Source: an uncultured Caldilineaceae bacterium
Lineage (GTDB): Bacteria > Chloroflexota > Anaerolineae > Caldilineales > Caldilineaceae
Length of the DNA stretch: 64,000 nt
Reading direction: 5' to 3'
NCBI GenBank assembly: GCA_958295915.1
Contig: OY282381.1
Span: 3,246,722 to 3,310,721 of the forward strand
Below, piece by piece: positions 30,874 through 40,107 of the stretch. The notes under the pieces were generated by a model, which was not told where the DNA came from, searched no databases, and worked only from the letters and a program-made list of their open reading frames with translations. The translations under genes and the position numbers were made by a program. Each line of letters starts with the position of its first letter. Within the stretch, counting starts at the first letter, position 1.

Positions 30874-32025
30874 ATGATTCATCGCATCCACAACCGGTTT
30901 CGACCCATTGCAGAGTGGTCCCCCCGAGGCAAAAAGCTGATAAGCTTGTTGCTTCTGTGCAGCGTCATAGCCCTTATCTATAGATCGAATTTTCGCAATT
31001 GGGTTCCGCTCGGTCCCCAACGAGTGGTCGAAACCATCAATCCCAAAATGGGGGTGCATACCCGTCTGACCGACGAACCGGAAGCCGCTAAGATCAAACG
31101 CAGCCTGGAAATGGTGCGCGAGATGGGCGCGCCGTGGATCGTTGAATACTTTCCCTGGGCCTACTACGAACCGAGGCCCGGCCAATATGAGTGGAGCCAT
31201 CCGGATCTGGTGATCAATCATGCCAACCGGCAAGGGCTTACAGTGATCGCCCGCTTGGGCTTTGTGCCGGAGTGGGCGCGCCCGCCCGACTCCCATCACC
31301 TCTACCTGCCGGCAGAAAACTACGAAGCGTTCGGTCGTTTTGCCGCCGCCTTTGCGCGACGTTATCAAGGCAAAGTGCGCTATCTGATCGTGTGGAATGA
31401 ACCAAATCTAAGCCTCGAATGGGGCTTTCGCCCGGTCGATCCGGAAGCGTATGTGGAAATGCTGCAGGTGGTATACCCAATGGTGAAAGCAGCCGATCAG
31501 GAGATGCTGGTGCTGGCCGGCGCGTTGGCCCCGACCCTGGATCCGCCGAATAGCGAATGGGGCATGAACGATCTGGTTTACTTGCAGCGGATGTACGACG
31601 CGGGCGCGGCCAACTATTTCGACATTCTGGCGATTCACGCTTACGGCTGGGGATTCGACGCCGGCGAGCCGGCTGGTGAATCGGTCGTCAACTTTCGACG
31701 CTCAGAGCTGCTGCGAGACATAATGGTGCGCAACGGCGACGGCGACAAAACAGCCATGATCACCGAAGGCGGATGGAACGATCATCCCCGCTGGACCAAG
31801 GCTGTGTATCCGGCCCAACGCATCCGCAATTCCTTGCAGGCATACGAGATCGCCCGCGCTGAGTGGCCCTGGCTCGAAAGTATCAACTTATGGGTGTTTC
31901 GCTTCCCCTGGGATCAGAAGAGCTATCAAGACTATTATACATTCGTGAGCGCCGATTTTGAACCAAAATCCATCTACTTGGAGATACAGATGTACGCAAA
32001 AGGCCTTTACGCCTCTTTCGAGTAG
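30874..32025 (+). CDS. Membrane-anchored glycosidase-like TIM-barrel protein
   Basis: 383 aa: basic N-terminus, one membrane anchor (LISLLLLCSVIALIYR, about 24-39), then a clan GH-A-like barrel. IVWNEPNLS (about 171-179) provides the acid/base Glu and MITEGGWND (about 296-304) the nucleophile region, with the same arrangement as the C-terminal domain of the protein at 10024; they share sequence such as LAGALAPT and YLQRMYDAG. The last residues (LYASFE) and the stop codon come from a copy of repeat R1, so the repeat has replaced or extended the original 3' end. The next gene overlaps this end by 68 bases. Probably an extracellular glycan-acting enzyme; substrate unknown. Confidence 0.78.
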   Translation: MIHRIHNRFRPIAEWSPRGKKLISLLLLCSVIALIYRSNFRNWVPLGPQRVVETINPKMGVHTRLTDEPEAAKIKRSLEMVREMGAPWIVEYFPWAYYEPRPGQYEWSHPDLVINHANRQGLTVIARLGFVPEWARPPDSHHLYLPAENYEAFGRFAAAFARRYQGKVRYLIVWNEPNLSLEWGFRPVDPEAYVEMLQVVYPMVKAADQEMLVLAGALAPTLDPPNSEWGMNDLVYLQRMYDAGAANYFDILAIHAYGWGFDAGEPAGESVVNFRRSELLRDIMVRNGDGDKTAMITEGGWNDHPRWTKAVYPAQRIRNSLQAYEIARAEWPWLESINLWVFRFPWDQKSYQDYYTFVSADFEPKSIYLEIQMYAKGLYASFE

Positions 32026-32914
32026 AGGCGCAATTCAATCTTCCAGCCCAGCCGCCCGCTTCACTGAACATCTTCTGTATCGTCAGGCCGCGCAGATCGC
32101 CCGCCCCCTGCAACGGCGACCGAAACTGTGGATCGGCGTCTGCGCGGTGGCCGTAGTGATAGCCGTTGGCGGATGGCTGCGCGTTCGCCAAACCCAACAG
32201 CCGCTGGATGTAACCTGGCATCAGATGCAAGAACGAGGCAGCTGGCGCGTTGGCATGGATCCCAGCTTCCCGCCCTTTGAAACGCTCGATGCGCAAGGCG
32301 CGCCGATCGGGTACGACGTGGATTTGGCCCGCGCGATCGCTTCTCAATGGGGGCTGGAGGTAGAGATCATCTCAATCGGTTTCGACAGCTTGCTGGATGC
32401 CCTACTGGTTTACCGTGTAGATGCAGTAATCAGCGCCTTTCCCTTCAACGCTCGGATGACAAAAGACGTGCACTATTCATCGTCCTATTTTGAGGCTGGT
32501 GTGCGGCTTGTGGTTGATGCCGATGCCGCGTTCGAGGATATGGACGATCTGACTGGCCGTTCTATCGCCGTGGAATGGGGCAGCCGGGGGGATGCCGTGG
32601 CCCGGCGCCTGCAACGAGCAGGCGCCGCCTTTGAGCGCCTGACATTTCAATCTCCCCAGGAGGCAATCGATGCTCTCGTCTCCGGCGACAGCGACGCGTT
32701 GCTGATCGACGGCGTCACCTTGCGGCTGGCCCAGGGAGAGGGAAAACCGATTCGGCCCGTCGGACCCGCCCTGGACAGTGACCCGTATGTGATCGCCGTG
32801 CCGATTGATGCGCCGGCGTTGCAAGAAGCGCTGCATGAAGTATTAGAGAAACTGCAGCAGGATGGCCAACTGGACATCCTGAACGCCAGATGGTTCGGAC
32901 AACAGCCCCAATAG
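31958..32914 (+). CDS. Amino acid ABC transporter-type solute-binding protein (SBP_bac_3)
   Basis: Periplasmic-binding-protein fold of family 3 (polar amino acids): SWRVGMDPSFPPFETLDAQG and YDVDLARAIASQW open the first lobe, AVISAFPFN and LTGRSIAVEWGS lie at the hinge. A membrane segment at about 57-73 (LWIGVCAVAVVIAVGGW) anchors it; there is no lipobox. No permease or ATPase gene is adjacent, so it may be a stand-alone sensor or work with a distant transporter. The only standard start in frame is a TTG at 31958 inside the upstream gene, and residues 16-26 come from repeat R1. The N-terminus is therefore uncertain. Confidence 0.78.
   Translation: MNQNPSTWRYRCTQKAFTPLSSRGAIQSSSPAARFTEHLLYRQAAQIARPLQRRPKLWIGVCAVAVVIAVGGWLRVRQTQQPLDVTWHQMQERGSWRVGMDPSFPPFETLDAQGAPIGYDVDLARAIASQWGLEVEIISIGFDSLLDALLVYRVDAVISAFPFNARMTKDVHYSSSYFEAGVRLVVDADAAFEDMDDLTGRSIAVEWGSRGDAVARRLQRAGAAFERLTFQSPQEAIDALVSGDSDALLIDGVTLRLAQGEGKPIRPVGPALDSDPYVIAVPIDAPALQEALHEVLEKLQQDGQLDILNARWFGQQPQ
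32008..32041 (+). repeat. Palindromic repeat R1, copy i (at a gene end)
   Basis: ACGCCTCTTTCGAGTAGAGG then CGCAATTCAATC. It supplies the stop codon of the glycosidase-like gene and part of the N-terminus of the binding-protein gene in another frame. Confidence 0.8.
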
Positions 32915-32972
32915 TTGGAATCAGCGCAAGCTGCGCGCCGCCCTGGACAGAGAATTTTGGCCCCCGTTCTCT

Positions 32973-33044
32973 CGCGCCTCCTTCGAGTAGCGCGGGCTGA
33001 AGGCGCCGCAAGTCGCGCCCTAACAGTGGCGCGCAATACAACCT
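32973..33044 (+). repeat. Compound R1-like repeat after the binding-protein gene
   Basis: CGCGCCTCCTTCGAGTAGCG is followed by GTCGCGCCCTAACAGTGGCG and CAATACAACC. This joins the two sub-types of R1 (the GCGCCTC and the GCGCCCTA forms) in one place, showing that they are related. Confidence 0.7.
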
Positions 33045-33083
33045 TTGCGCATTGTGCGAAGCCCGAATTGGCGCATTGAACGA

Positions 33084-34010
33084 TTACAACGCCACCGGCG
33101 TCAACCAGCCCCACTTGTCCGGCGCATTGTCCTCGGTAATGCCGAAGAAAACGTTCTGAATCGCTTGGGTGATCGGCCCCCGTTTGCCGTCGCCTACCGG
33201 CAGTCGATCCACCGAGCGGACTGGTGTGACCTCCGCGGCGGTGCCTGTAAAGAAGATTTCGTCGGCCAGATAAAGCATCTCCCGGGTCATGGCCTGCTCC
33301 TGCAGATCGTAGCCTAAATCTTTGGCAATCGTGATCGCCGAATCCCGGGTGATGCCCCCGAGGATGCTGCTGGCCAAAGGCGGTGTATAAATCACGCCCT
33401 TGTAAATAATGAAGACGTTCTCGCCGCTGCCTTCACTCACATGACCGTTGATATCCAGCGCGATGCCTTCGGTGAAACCATTGTCCTTGGCCTCCATAAC
33501 GATGTTCTGGCTGCTGACGTACTGGCCCCCGATCTTCGCCATAGGGCTGAGCATATTCGAAGCCATGCGTCGCCAACTGCTCACCTGGACATCCACCCCC
33601 TCTTCGATCGCCTCTGCGCCCAGATAGCGCCCCCATGGAACCGTGGCCAAAACCGCATCCACAGGACAGGCCCGACCGTCCACGCCCAGGCTTTCGTAGC
33701 CGCGGAAGATCAACGGCCGGATGTAGGCGCTGTGATGGCCGTTCTTCCGCAAGACGGCTTTCGCCGCCTCCATCCACTCATCAACAGTAAGGGGCGATGG
33801 AATATGGGCCACTTTGCAGGAGTAGAGCAGCCGCTCGAAATGTTCCGGCCCGCGAAAGATCGCTGGCCCATCGTTCATTGCGTAGGCGCGAATGCCCTCA
33901 AATACGCTGCTACCGTAATGCAAGGCGTGGGTGAATACATGCACTGTCGCCTGCTCCCACGGGATGACTTCTCCATTCATCCAGATATAATCCGCTCGCA
34001 TCTTCGCCAT
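33084..34010 (-). CDS. ilvE: Branched-chain amino acid aminotransferase
   Basis: Fold-type IV PLP aminotransferase that makes or degrades Leu, Ile and Val. The Schiff-base lysine is Lys159 in SPMAKIGGQYVSS; HALHYGSSVFEGIRAY near the N-terminus and EGSGENVF, GGITRDS in the C-terminal half are family signatures. 308 aa is the normal length for the bacterial group I enzyme. It is transcribed alone on the minus strand, converging on the solute-binding protein gene. Confidence 0.96.
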   Translation of the reverse strand: MAKMRADYIWMNGEVIPWEQATVHVFTHALHYGSSVFEGIRAYAMNDGPAIFRGPEHFERLLYSCKVAHIPSPLTVDEWMEAAKAVLRKNGHHSAYIRPLIFRGYESLGVDGRACPVDAVLATVPWGRYLGAEAIEEGVDVQVSSWRRMASNMLSPMAKIGGQYVSSQNIVMEAKDNGFTEGIALDINGHVSEGSGENVFIIYKGVIYTPPLASSILGGITRDSAITIAKDLGYDLQEQAMTREMLYLADEIFFTGTAAEVTPVRSVDRLPVGDGKRGPITQAIQNVFFGITEDNAPDKWGWLTPVAL

Positions 34011-34217
34011 CGCTGAACTCCTTCATGCCAGGGTAAGCGTTCGGTCAGCCGTTACACACCAACCGGCTCTATTCTGTATACTAGAGTCGGATCATTATAC
34101 AGTGGAAGAATCGGATTGGCTAGAAACTGTTTCCCTGTGCAGCGGCCGCCAGGGCCAGCCCAACGGTCACGTCGAATGTGGCTGAATCGCGGTCCATTTC
34201 GCCAGTTCAGACGGTCA

Positions 34218-35597
34218 TCACTTCTCTACGAGCAGCTGATCTACGGCTGCCATCAGATCAGAGAGGGCGCTGACCTGCAAAACCCTGTCACACAGAGGCA
34301 CATACTCCAGCATATCGCTGTCGCCGCTCCCCCATAGCAGCGGCATCTCCGGATTCAGCCAGAGGGTGCGGCTGCTGCGGTGGGCCAATTTCCTGAAGAT
34401 GTCCAGCCGGGGGTCGTTGTAGTTGTTGCGCCCGTCTCCCACAACGATCAGTGTTGTCCGCTGGTCGATGGTATCTAGATAGTCATCGGCGAAGTTCTGC
34501 AAACTGTGACCCAGATCCGTGCTGTAATAACCGGGAGGCATACGGATCAACACCTGCTGGATCGCTTCGTTGGCGCGGTTGCCCTGAAAATCCGGCGTGA
34601 TGTACTCCAAATGGTCGATGAAGGCGAAGGCGTGGGTCTTGCTCACCTGATCCTGAAGCTCGTATAGCAAGGAGAGCATCAATTCCGAGCAGTGGCGCAT
34701 AGATGTGCTGATGTCACAGATGACCACCAACTTCGGCTTGACGGTGCGGTCCCGGTGTTTGATCTGAAACGGGACACCCCCATGCTTCAGATTGGCCCGG
34801 ATCGTTGCTTTGGCGTCCAGATGGCCGCTCTTGGCCCGCTTCTGGCGTAGGGCAATGCGGCTGCGGAGTAGCGCGGCCAACCGGCGCACCTCCTGACGCA
34901 ACTTCTGCATATCGCTGTCGGACAGCGCATGAAACGGCTGCTCCATCAGCTCGTCCAATGCATCCTCCGGGCGCTGCTCGGCCATATTTTCGGCGATTCT
35001 CTGGCCTGCATATTGGCGCAACCGCTCCTGCAGGGAGTCCATATTTTGGGCGATAAGCTGGCGCATCTGCTCCAGGCGCTCCTTGTTTATGCCCATCTGC
35101 GCCATCAGTTCCATAATCTCTTGCATAGCCTCGCGCACCTGCTCGAACTGGAGCGCCCGTTGCATACGGCGGGCCATCCACTCCCGGTAGCGCAGGTCAT
35201 CGGCGTGGTGGAGGCCCACCATCTGACCGAGAGCTTCCAACTCCTCCGGCGTAAGTTTCTCGCCTCGCAGTAGCCGCTCCAGCATATCCTGCAGCCGCTG
35301 GCCGAACTGGCGCAGAGCTTCTGCCAGTATATTGGCCTCTTCTTCCGTCAGATTTTCCATCAGATTCATCAGGGGTGGCGGTTCGCCGCTACCGAAGAAA
35401 AGCGGGAATAACTCCTCGAATGTGGGCAGGCTCTCCAGATCCTTGACAAGGGTTGCCCGCAAACTCAAGCGGAAGGTGTCCCGATCCTGCACGCCCAGAT
35501 TTTCCACCGCGGAGAAGGCATCCGCGCTCTCCGCCAGGCTGACCCGTATTCCGCCGGAGCGCAATGCGGAAATGAATTGTACGATTCGCTCTTCCAT
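34218..35597 (-). CDS. VWA domain protein (CoxE-like)
   Basis: 459-aa protein with a helical, Glu/Gln/Arg-rich N-terminal two thirds and a C-terminal von Willebrand A domain. The MIDAS metal site is DISTS near residue 290 (VVICDISTSMRHCSE), with the supporting Thr/Asp in STDLGHSL and VVGDGRNN. CoxE-type VWA proteins work with MoxR ATPases in assembling metal cofactors or complexes. The MoxR gene lies directly upstream on the same strand. No cox or other client gene is visible nearby. Confidence 0.85.
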   Translation of the reverse strand: MEERIVQFISALRSGGIRVSLAESADAFSAVENLGVQDRDTFRLSLRATLVKDLESLPTFEELFPLFFGSGEPPPLMNLMENLTEEEANILAEALRQFGQRLQDMLERLLRGEKLTPEELEALGQMVGLHHADDLRYREWMARRMQRALQFEQVREAMQEIMELMAQMGINKERLEQMRQLIAQNMDSLQERLRQYAGQRIAENMAEQRPEDALDELMEQPFHALSDSDMQKLRQEVRRLAALLRSRIALRQKRAKSGHLDAKATIRANLKHGGVPFQIKHRDRTVKPKLVVICDISTSMRHCSELMLSLLYELQDQVSKTHAFAFIDHLEYITPDFQGNRANEAIQQVLIRMPPGYYSTDLGHSLQNFADDYLDTIDQRTTLIVVGDGRNNYNDPRLDIFRKLAHRSSRTLWLNPEMPLLWGSGDSDMLEYVPLCDRVLQVSALSDLMAAVDQLLVEK

Positions 35598-35704
35598 CGG
35601 ATTCTCCTGTACAGCGATGCCCGGGTTGCTCTGCCCGCTGCCTCGCCTTACAATGTGGATTGCATCTGCGCCGACTTACGTTGTGCACGCGCTGCGTCTC
35701 AATC

Positions 35705-36670
35705 TTAGCGCCCCCGCCGACGTAGTTCATCGTCCCAATCGACTTCATCGTCGTCGTCTATCCGCCCCAACTGACGCTGCACTTTGCGCAGATCGGTCTC
35801 ATGTTTCAATAGCGCACTGAGGGTCGTCTCCAGTGTCTTCTGATCCAGATTTTCGGTGTTGAGGGCTACCAGCGCCTGGGCCCAGTCCAGGGTCTCCGAA
35901 ATACTGGGCAACTTGCGCAGGTCCATCTCCCGTAAGCGCTGCACCAGTTCTACCACTTGTTGGGCCATCTGCGGCGCCAGATCGGGCACTTTCAAGCGCA
36001 CGACATTCAGTTCCTGCTCCCGAGACGGATAGCCGATGAACAGATAGAGACAGCGCCGTTTGAGAGCCTCGCTGAGTTCACGGGTGTTGTTGCTGGTCAG
36101 GACAACGATCGGCCGCTGTCTGGCCGTCAGGGTGCCCAACTCCGGCACACTCACTTGAAAGTCGCTCAACACCTCCAGCAGAAAGGCCTCGAACTCGGCA
36201 TCCGCACGGTCGATTTCGTCGATGAGCAACACAACCGGCTCATCGCTGAGAATCGCCCGCAGTAAAGGCCGCTGTAATAGAAAGCGCATCGAGAAGAAGA
36301 CATCCTCCTCGTCGGCCAGCCGATCTGCGGCTTCGGCCAGGGAACGAGCGCCGGCGAGAGTCTGCTGCAGTTGATCGCGCAGAAGCTGTGTGTATAGGAG
36401 CTGCTTGGCGTACTCCCATTCGTAGAGAGCTTTCGTTTCGTCCAGTCCCTCGTAGCACTGCAAGCGGATGAGCGGACGGTCAAGCGAGTCGGCAAGGGCT
36501 TTGGCCAGTTCCGTCTTGCCCACGCCGGCCGGCCCTTCGGCCAACAACGGTTTGCCCAACTGCTGCGCCAGGTATGCGGTTGTAGCAATTTCGTCACCAG
36601 CGATATACTGCTGATCGCCAAGACAGTCTCTGGTCTCTTCAATAGACTGGAACACACGAATTTTACTCAT
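35705..36670 (-). CDS. MoxR-family AAA+ ATPase
   Basis: AAA+ chaperone-like ATPase: Walker A at residues 46-53 (GPAGVGKT), Walker B VVLLIDEIDRAD, sensor 1 VLTSNNTRELSEAL, and the arginine finger region KRRCLYLFIGYPS. 321 aa is typical for MoxR. The start at 36670 has AAGGAG about 14 bases upstream. It forms a two-gene operon with the VWA gene; MoxR-VWA pairs activate or assemble partner enzymes, here unknown. Confidence 0.92.
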   Translation of the reverse strand: MSKIRVFQSIEETRDCLGDQQYIAGDEIATTAYLAQQLGKPLLAEGPAGVGKTELAKALADSLDRPLIRLQCYEGLDETKALYEWEYAKQLLYTQLLRDQLQQTLAGARSLAEAADRLADEEDVFFSMRFLLQRPLLRAILSDEPVVLLIDEIDRADAEFEAFLLEVLSDFQVSVPELGTLTARQRPIVVLTSNNTRELSEALKRRCLYLFIGYPSREQELNVVRLKVPDLAPQMAQQVVELVQRLREMDLRKLPSISETLDWAQALVALNTENLDQKTLETTLSALLKHETDLRKVQRQLGRIDDDDEVDWDDELRRRGR

Positions 36671-36785
36671 GCGAGAGAGAAGCTCCTTGGTCTGGTTAAG
36701 GAAGCGGACAATTCGTCATGGGTGTAGTGTATCTGACGGACAATCGCTTTGCAAAGCATCGAAATCCGTAGGGTGCAGCGCAAAG

Positions 36786-36832
36786 TGGGGGTAAATTTCT
36801 GCTTGCCTCTGGGCAGCTACATCAGATTCGGC
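36786..36832 (+). repeat. Dispersed repeat R4, copy 2
   Basis: GTGGGGGTAAATTTCT and CCTCTGGGCAGCTACATC with a GATTCGG tail: same repeat as 13261-13306. The rest of the 378-base gap between moxR and the M20 gene holds a GGCCAGTG-like repeat (36843-36868) and nothing else I recognise. Confidence 0.7.
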
Positions 36833-37049
36833 TGACTACACAATATCTAGCCACTGACCACTAGCCATTAGCGGAGAGTTGGCGATTTTTGGTATCTCAG
36901 CTATATTTCTGCTACGCGCCGTCATAGCGGCGCCGCTATCATTGCACAATAGCGTGAATTTTTCAGCCTCTATCCTTTCTGGCCTTCCTTTCTCCCTATA
37001 GCGGGAAGAGGAGAGAACGAAATTCCCATACATACAAAAGGAAACGGGT

Positions 37050-38201
37050 ATGCTCGACACAGACCGTCTGATCTCGTTTGCCAGAGACATTGTGCGCCTC
37101 CCCAGCCTGAGCGGAGAGGAAACGCACGTAGCCCGCCGCATCGAGGCCGAAATAAAGGCGCTGGGGTTCGACAACGTCTGGATGGATGACATCGGCAATG
37201 TCATCGGCGTGTTGGAAGGATCGCAGCCCGGCCCGACGATCGTTTTTGACGCCCACACAGACACAGTCGGCATCTCGCCTGGAGTACCTTGGGCGTTGGA
37301 CCCGTTCAGTGGGGAGGTGATGAACGGCGCGCTCCACGGGCGGGGCACAGCCGACATGAAAGGCGCGCTGGCTGCAATGGTCCACGGCATCGCCGGGCTG
37401 GACAGAGCCAAACTGAAAGGCAAAGCCGTCATCAGCGCGTCGGTGATGGAGGAAGTGCTGGAAGGGGTAGCCCTGGAAAAAGTCATCGCGCAGACTGGCG
37501 CTGATTTCGTCGTCATCGGTGAAGCGTCGAACTTGCAGATCGTCCGCGGCGGGCGGGGGCGGGCAGAGGTCCACCTGACGACGACCGGGCGGCCCTCCCA
37601 TTCGTCTGCGCCGCAGATGGGCCGCAACGCGGTGTTGGATATGATGCGGGCCATCGCTGCTGTAGAAGATCTGCCCCTTGCCGAGCACCCGCAGATGGGG
37701 CCGGCCATCTTCGCGCTGACGGATATCATCAGCGACCCCTACCCAGGCCATTCCGTCATTCCCAGCATCTGCCGCGTGACCTATGATCGGCGGCTGCTCC
37801 CCGGCGAAACCGCTGAAAACGTCCTGGCAGACATCACGCAACGACCGGAGTTAGCCGACATACAGTTGGAAGCCCGCATCGCAACGGGAGAGTATACAAG
37901 CTTCACCGGACACACGTTCACTACGGAAAAGTTCTTTCCCGCCTGGCTGACAAGCGACGCCGACCCATTCGTGACCAGCGCGCTGGCCGCGGTCAATGGC
38001 GTCGGCATCGAAGCGGGCCTGAACGCCTACCGCTTCTGCACGAATGCCGCCTACAGCGCCGGCGTGGCCGCTATCCCGACGATCGGCTTCGGCCCGGCCA
38101 GCGAAGCGGACGCGCACGTCATCAACGAAAAGTTGATGCTGGACGATCTGATCGCCGCCGCGCAAGGGTATAGGGCTATCAGCAAGGCAATGCTAGGTTA
38201 G
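37050..38201 (+). CDS. M20-family metallohydrolase (YgeY-like)
   Basis: Di-zinc amidohydrolase or peptidase of 383 aa. Metal ligands and catalytic residues: His69 and Asp71 (DAHTDTV), Asp102 (GRGTADMKG), Glu134-Glu135 (SVMEEV), and a late His in ADAHVINE. The DIGNVIGVLEG and GRGTADMKGALAAMVHGI segments resemble the YgeY hydrolase subgroup, some of which act on N-carbamoyl or acyl amino acids; exact substrate unknown. Single gene, with a short purine-rich leader (AAAAGGAAAC) ten bases before the ATG. Confidence 0.88.
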   Translation: MLDTDRLISFARDIVRLPSLSGEETHVARRIEAEIKALGFDNVWMDDIGNVIGVLEGSQPGPTIVFDAHTDTVGISPGVPWALDPFSGEVMNGALHGRGTADMKGALAAMVHGIAGLDRAKLKGKAVISASVMEEVLEGVALEKVIAQTGADFVVIGEASNLQIVRGGRGRAEVHLTTTGRPSHSSAPQMGRNAVLDMMRAIAAVEDLPLAEHPQMGPAIFALTDIISDPYPGHSVIPSICRVTYDRRLLPGETAENVLADITQRPELADIQLEARIATGEYTSFTGHTFTTEKFFPAWLTSDADPFVTSALAAVNGVGIEAGLNAYRFCTNAAYSAGVAAIPTIGFGPASEADAHVINEKLMLDDLIAAAQGYRAISKAMLG

Positions 38202-38211
38202 TGCCCAACAA

Positions 38212-38758
38212 ATGAAACCATTGTTGACGCGGGCGCGAAAACCTTTCGACTCAGTAACCCACCTGTTCGGCATGGATATCAACAAAGGAAAATACAACAC
38301 CCATCCAGATGAAAGCGCCCCATACCTGGCGCTACCTGCATCATTACGGGGATATTCTGGATAGCAGACGCAGTTCGATCTACCGAAATCGCCCCCGATT
38401 TTCTGTCTTTGGTGTAGGCGAGTACACATGTGCCCGCTGGAAAGTCGCCATCTCAGGTATGTATAAACAGCTGCGGTGTGTCGTAGTCGGACCCCATCGG
38501 AACCGACCGGTTGTTTTCGATGATACTTGCTATTTCATCCCTTGTCACGTCCAAGAAGAAGCGCAGTTTGTGGCGAATCTGTTGAATTCCGAACCTGCAC
38601 AGCAGTTTTATCGTTCCTTGATATTCTGGGATGACAAAAGGCCCATCACTGCCAGAGTATTGCGCCGCCTGAGCCTGTTGCAGCTGGCGCAAGAGCTGCA
38701 ACAGGATAAGCAATTTCTCAGGTATGCGAGGCACAAGCAGAGAAAAATCAGTGGTTAG
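38212..38758 (+). pseudogene. C-terminal remnant of a type II N6-DNA methylase/restriction enzyme
   Basis: Frame 1 from 38212 encodes NKGKYNTHPDESAPY and frame 2 from 38309 continues PHTWRYLHHYGDILDSRRSS then NRPRFSVFGVG, CARWKVAISGMYK and VVFDDTCYFIPC. Together they match the recognition/C-terminal domain of Eco57I/TaqI-like methylases, with one frameshift near 38315. The catalytic part (NPPY) is absent. The 149-aa open frame from 38309 to 38758 is probably not a functional protein. Confidence 0.75.
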
Positions 38759-38762
38759 TTGC

Positions 38763-38798
38763 CTGTGGCCTGTGGTCAGGAAACCCCACAGGCCACAG
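38763..38798. repeat. 13-bp-stem palindrome (GGCCACAG type)
   Basis: CTGTGGCCTGTGG and its exact complement 10 bases on, right after the methylase remnant; related to the GGCCAGTG repeats at 27165 and 36843. Confidence 0.7.
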
Positions 38799-38859
38799 AT
38801 CACGGGTCACTGGCCACTGCAGTGTAGCGCCTGCTGGCGCCCGACCTGCAAACTATCAT

Positions 38860-40107
38860 ATGCAATCAATCACCCTCACAGAAGCCCGCCGACTGGCCGT
38901 GGCCGCCCAATGTCTGGCGGGGCCGCGCCTGCCCGCGACCCAAGAGGGCATTATCGAGTTTTTCCAGCAGTTGAACTGTCTGCAAATCGATCCGATTCGG
39001 GCGGTGGAACGGACACAACTGCTGGCGCTGTGGAGCCGCCTGGGTCCGTTCGATCCATCGCTTTTGGATGATCTGCAACAAAAACGCCAAATCATCGAAG
39101 CCTGGGCACACTGCGCCTCCTTTATCCTTACACAAGATTATCCTCTCTTTCGCCGCTGGATTGGGCGGGCCTACACCAATTCCAGCGCATGGTCCCAGCG
39201 GGTACGCGCATGGATGGAGGCCAATTCGACCCTGCAGGAACACATCATCGAGCGTTTGCGGACGAACGGCCCTCTGCCTTCCAAAGCTTTCACCGACCTG
39301 GCGGTCGTGCCCTGGCAATCCCCCGGCTGGACCAGTGGGGGCACTGTTTCGCGGATGCTCGACTTTCTGGACAGAAGCGGTATTGTGATGTCTGTGGGGC
39401 GACGGGGCAACCAGAAGCTGTGGCATCTGCGGGACGAGTGGCTGCCTGAGTGGGCGGAGCAGGAGCCGTTAGCCGAAGAAGCGGTTGTGCGCCTGTCTTG
39501 CCAACGGTCGCTGAAGGCGTTGGGGGTGGCGAACCAAAAACAGATTAACAACCATTTCATGCGCAATATGTACCCCAATCTGCGCCAGCGGCTGGCGGAA
39601 TTGGTGGCTGAAGGGGTTGTGCTGCCGGCGCAAATCGTTGTGGAGAGCGAACCCTGGCCTGGAGATTGGTATATCCATCGGGAATCTCTGCCGCTGTTAG
39701 CGTCGATCCGGACAGGCGATTGGCAGCCGCGGACCGTCTTTCTATCGCCTTTCGACAATCTGATCTGTGATCGGGAACGGACGGAGCGGCTTTTCGATTT
39801 CCGCTACCGAATTGAAATCTACGTTCCCAAAGCCAAGCGACAGTACGGCTATTATGTGTTGCCACTGCTGCACGGCGATCACTTCATCGGACGCATGGAT
39901 TCGCGGATGGATCGTAAGGAGGGGACCTACCACATCCACGCTTTGTATCCGCAACAAGACACGCATGTCAGCGCGCGCTCCGGGACAGAACTCGCGCAAT
40001 CATTGCTGGAGCTGGCACAGTTTATCGGCGCAGCTCGTATCGAACTCGGCGAACAGATCCCATCCCGTTGGCGCATGGCGTTAGAGGATATCATCCACCG
40101 TTTATGA
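38860..40107 (+). CDS. YcaQ/AlkX-type winged-helix DNA glycosylase
   Basis: HTH_42-family protein of 415 aa. The family includes E. coli YcaQ (AlkX), which unhooks interstrand DNA crosslinks, and antibiotic self-resistance glycosylases such as AlkZ. The catalytic Q-x-D motif is Gln42-Ile-Asp44 in NCLQIDPI, as in YcaQ rather than the QxQ of AlkZ. Three winged-helix domains are expected; FLSPFDNLICDRERTERLFDF and GYYVLPLLHGD near the C-terminus are conserved. It overlaps the downstream transporter gene by four bases (ATGA). Confidence 0.85.
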   Translation: MQSITLTEARRLAVAAQCLAGPRLPATQEGIIEFFQQLNCLQIDPIRAVERTQLLALWSRLGPFDPSLLDDLQQKRQIIEAWAHCASFILTQDYPLFRRWIGRAYTNSSAWSQRVRAWMEANSTLQEHIIERLRTNGPLPSKAFTDLAVVPWQSPGWTSGGTVSRMLDFLDRSGIVMSVGRRGNQKLWHLRDEWLPEWAEQEPLAEEAVVRLSCQRSLKALGVANQKQINNHFMRNMYPNLRQRLAELVAEGVVLPAQIVVESEPWPGDWYIHRESLPLLASIRTGDWQPRTVFLSPFDNLICDRERTERLFDFRYRIEIYVPKAKRQYGYYVLPLLHGDHFIGRMDSRMDRKEGTYHIHALYPQQDTHVSARSGTELAQSLLELAQFIGAARIELGEQIPSRWRMALEDIIHRL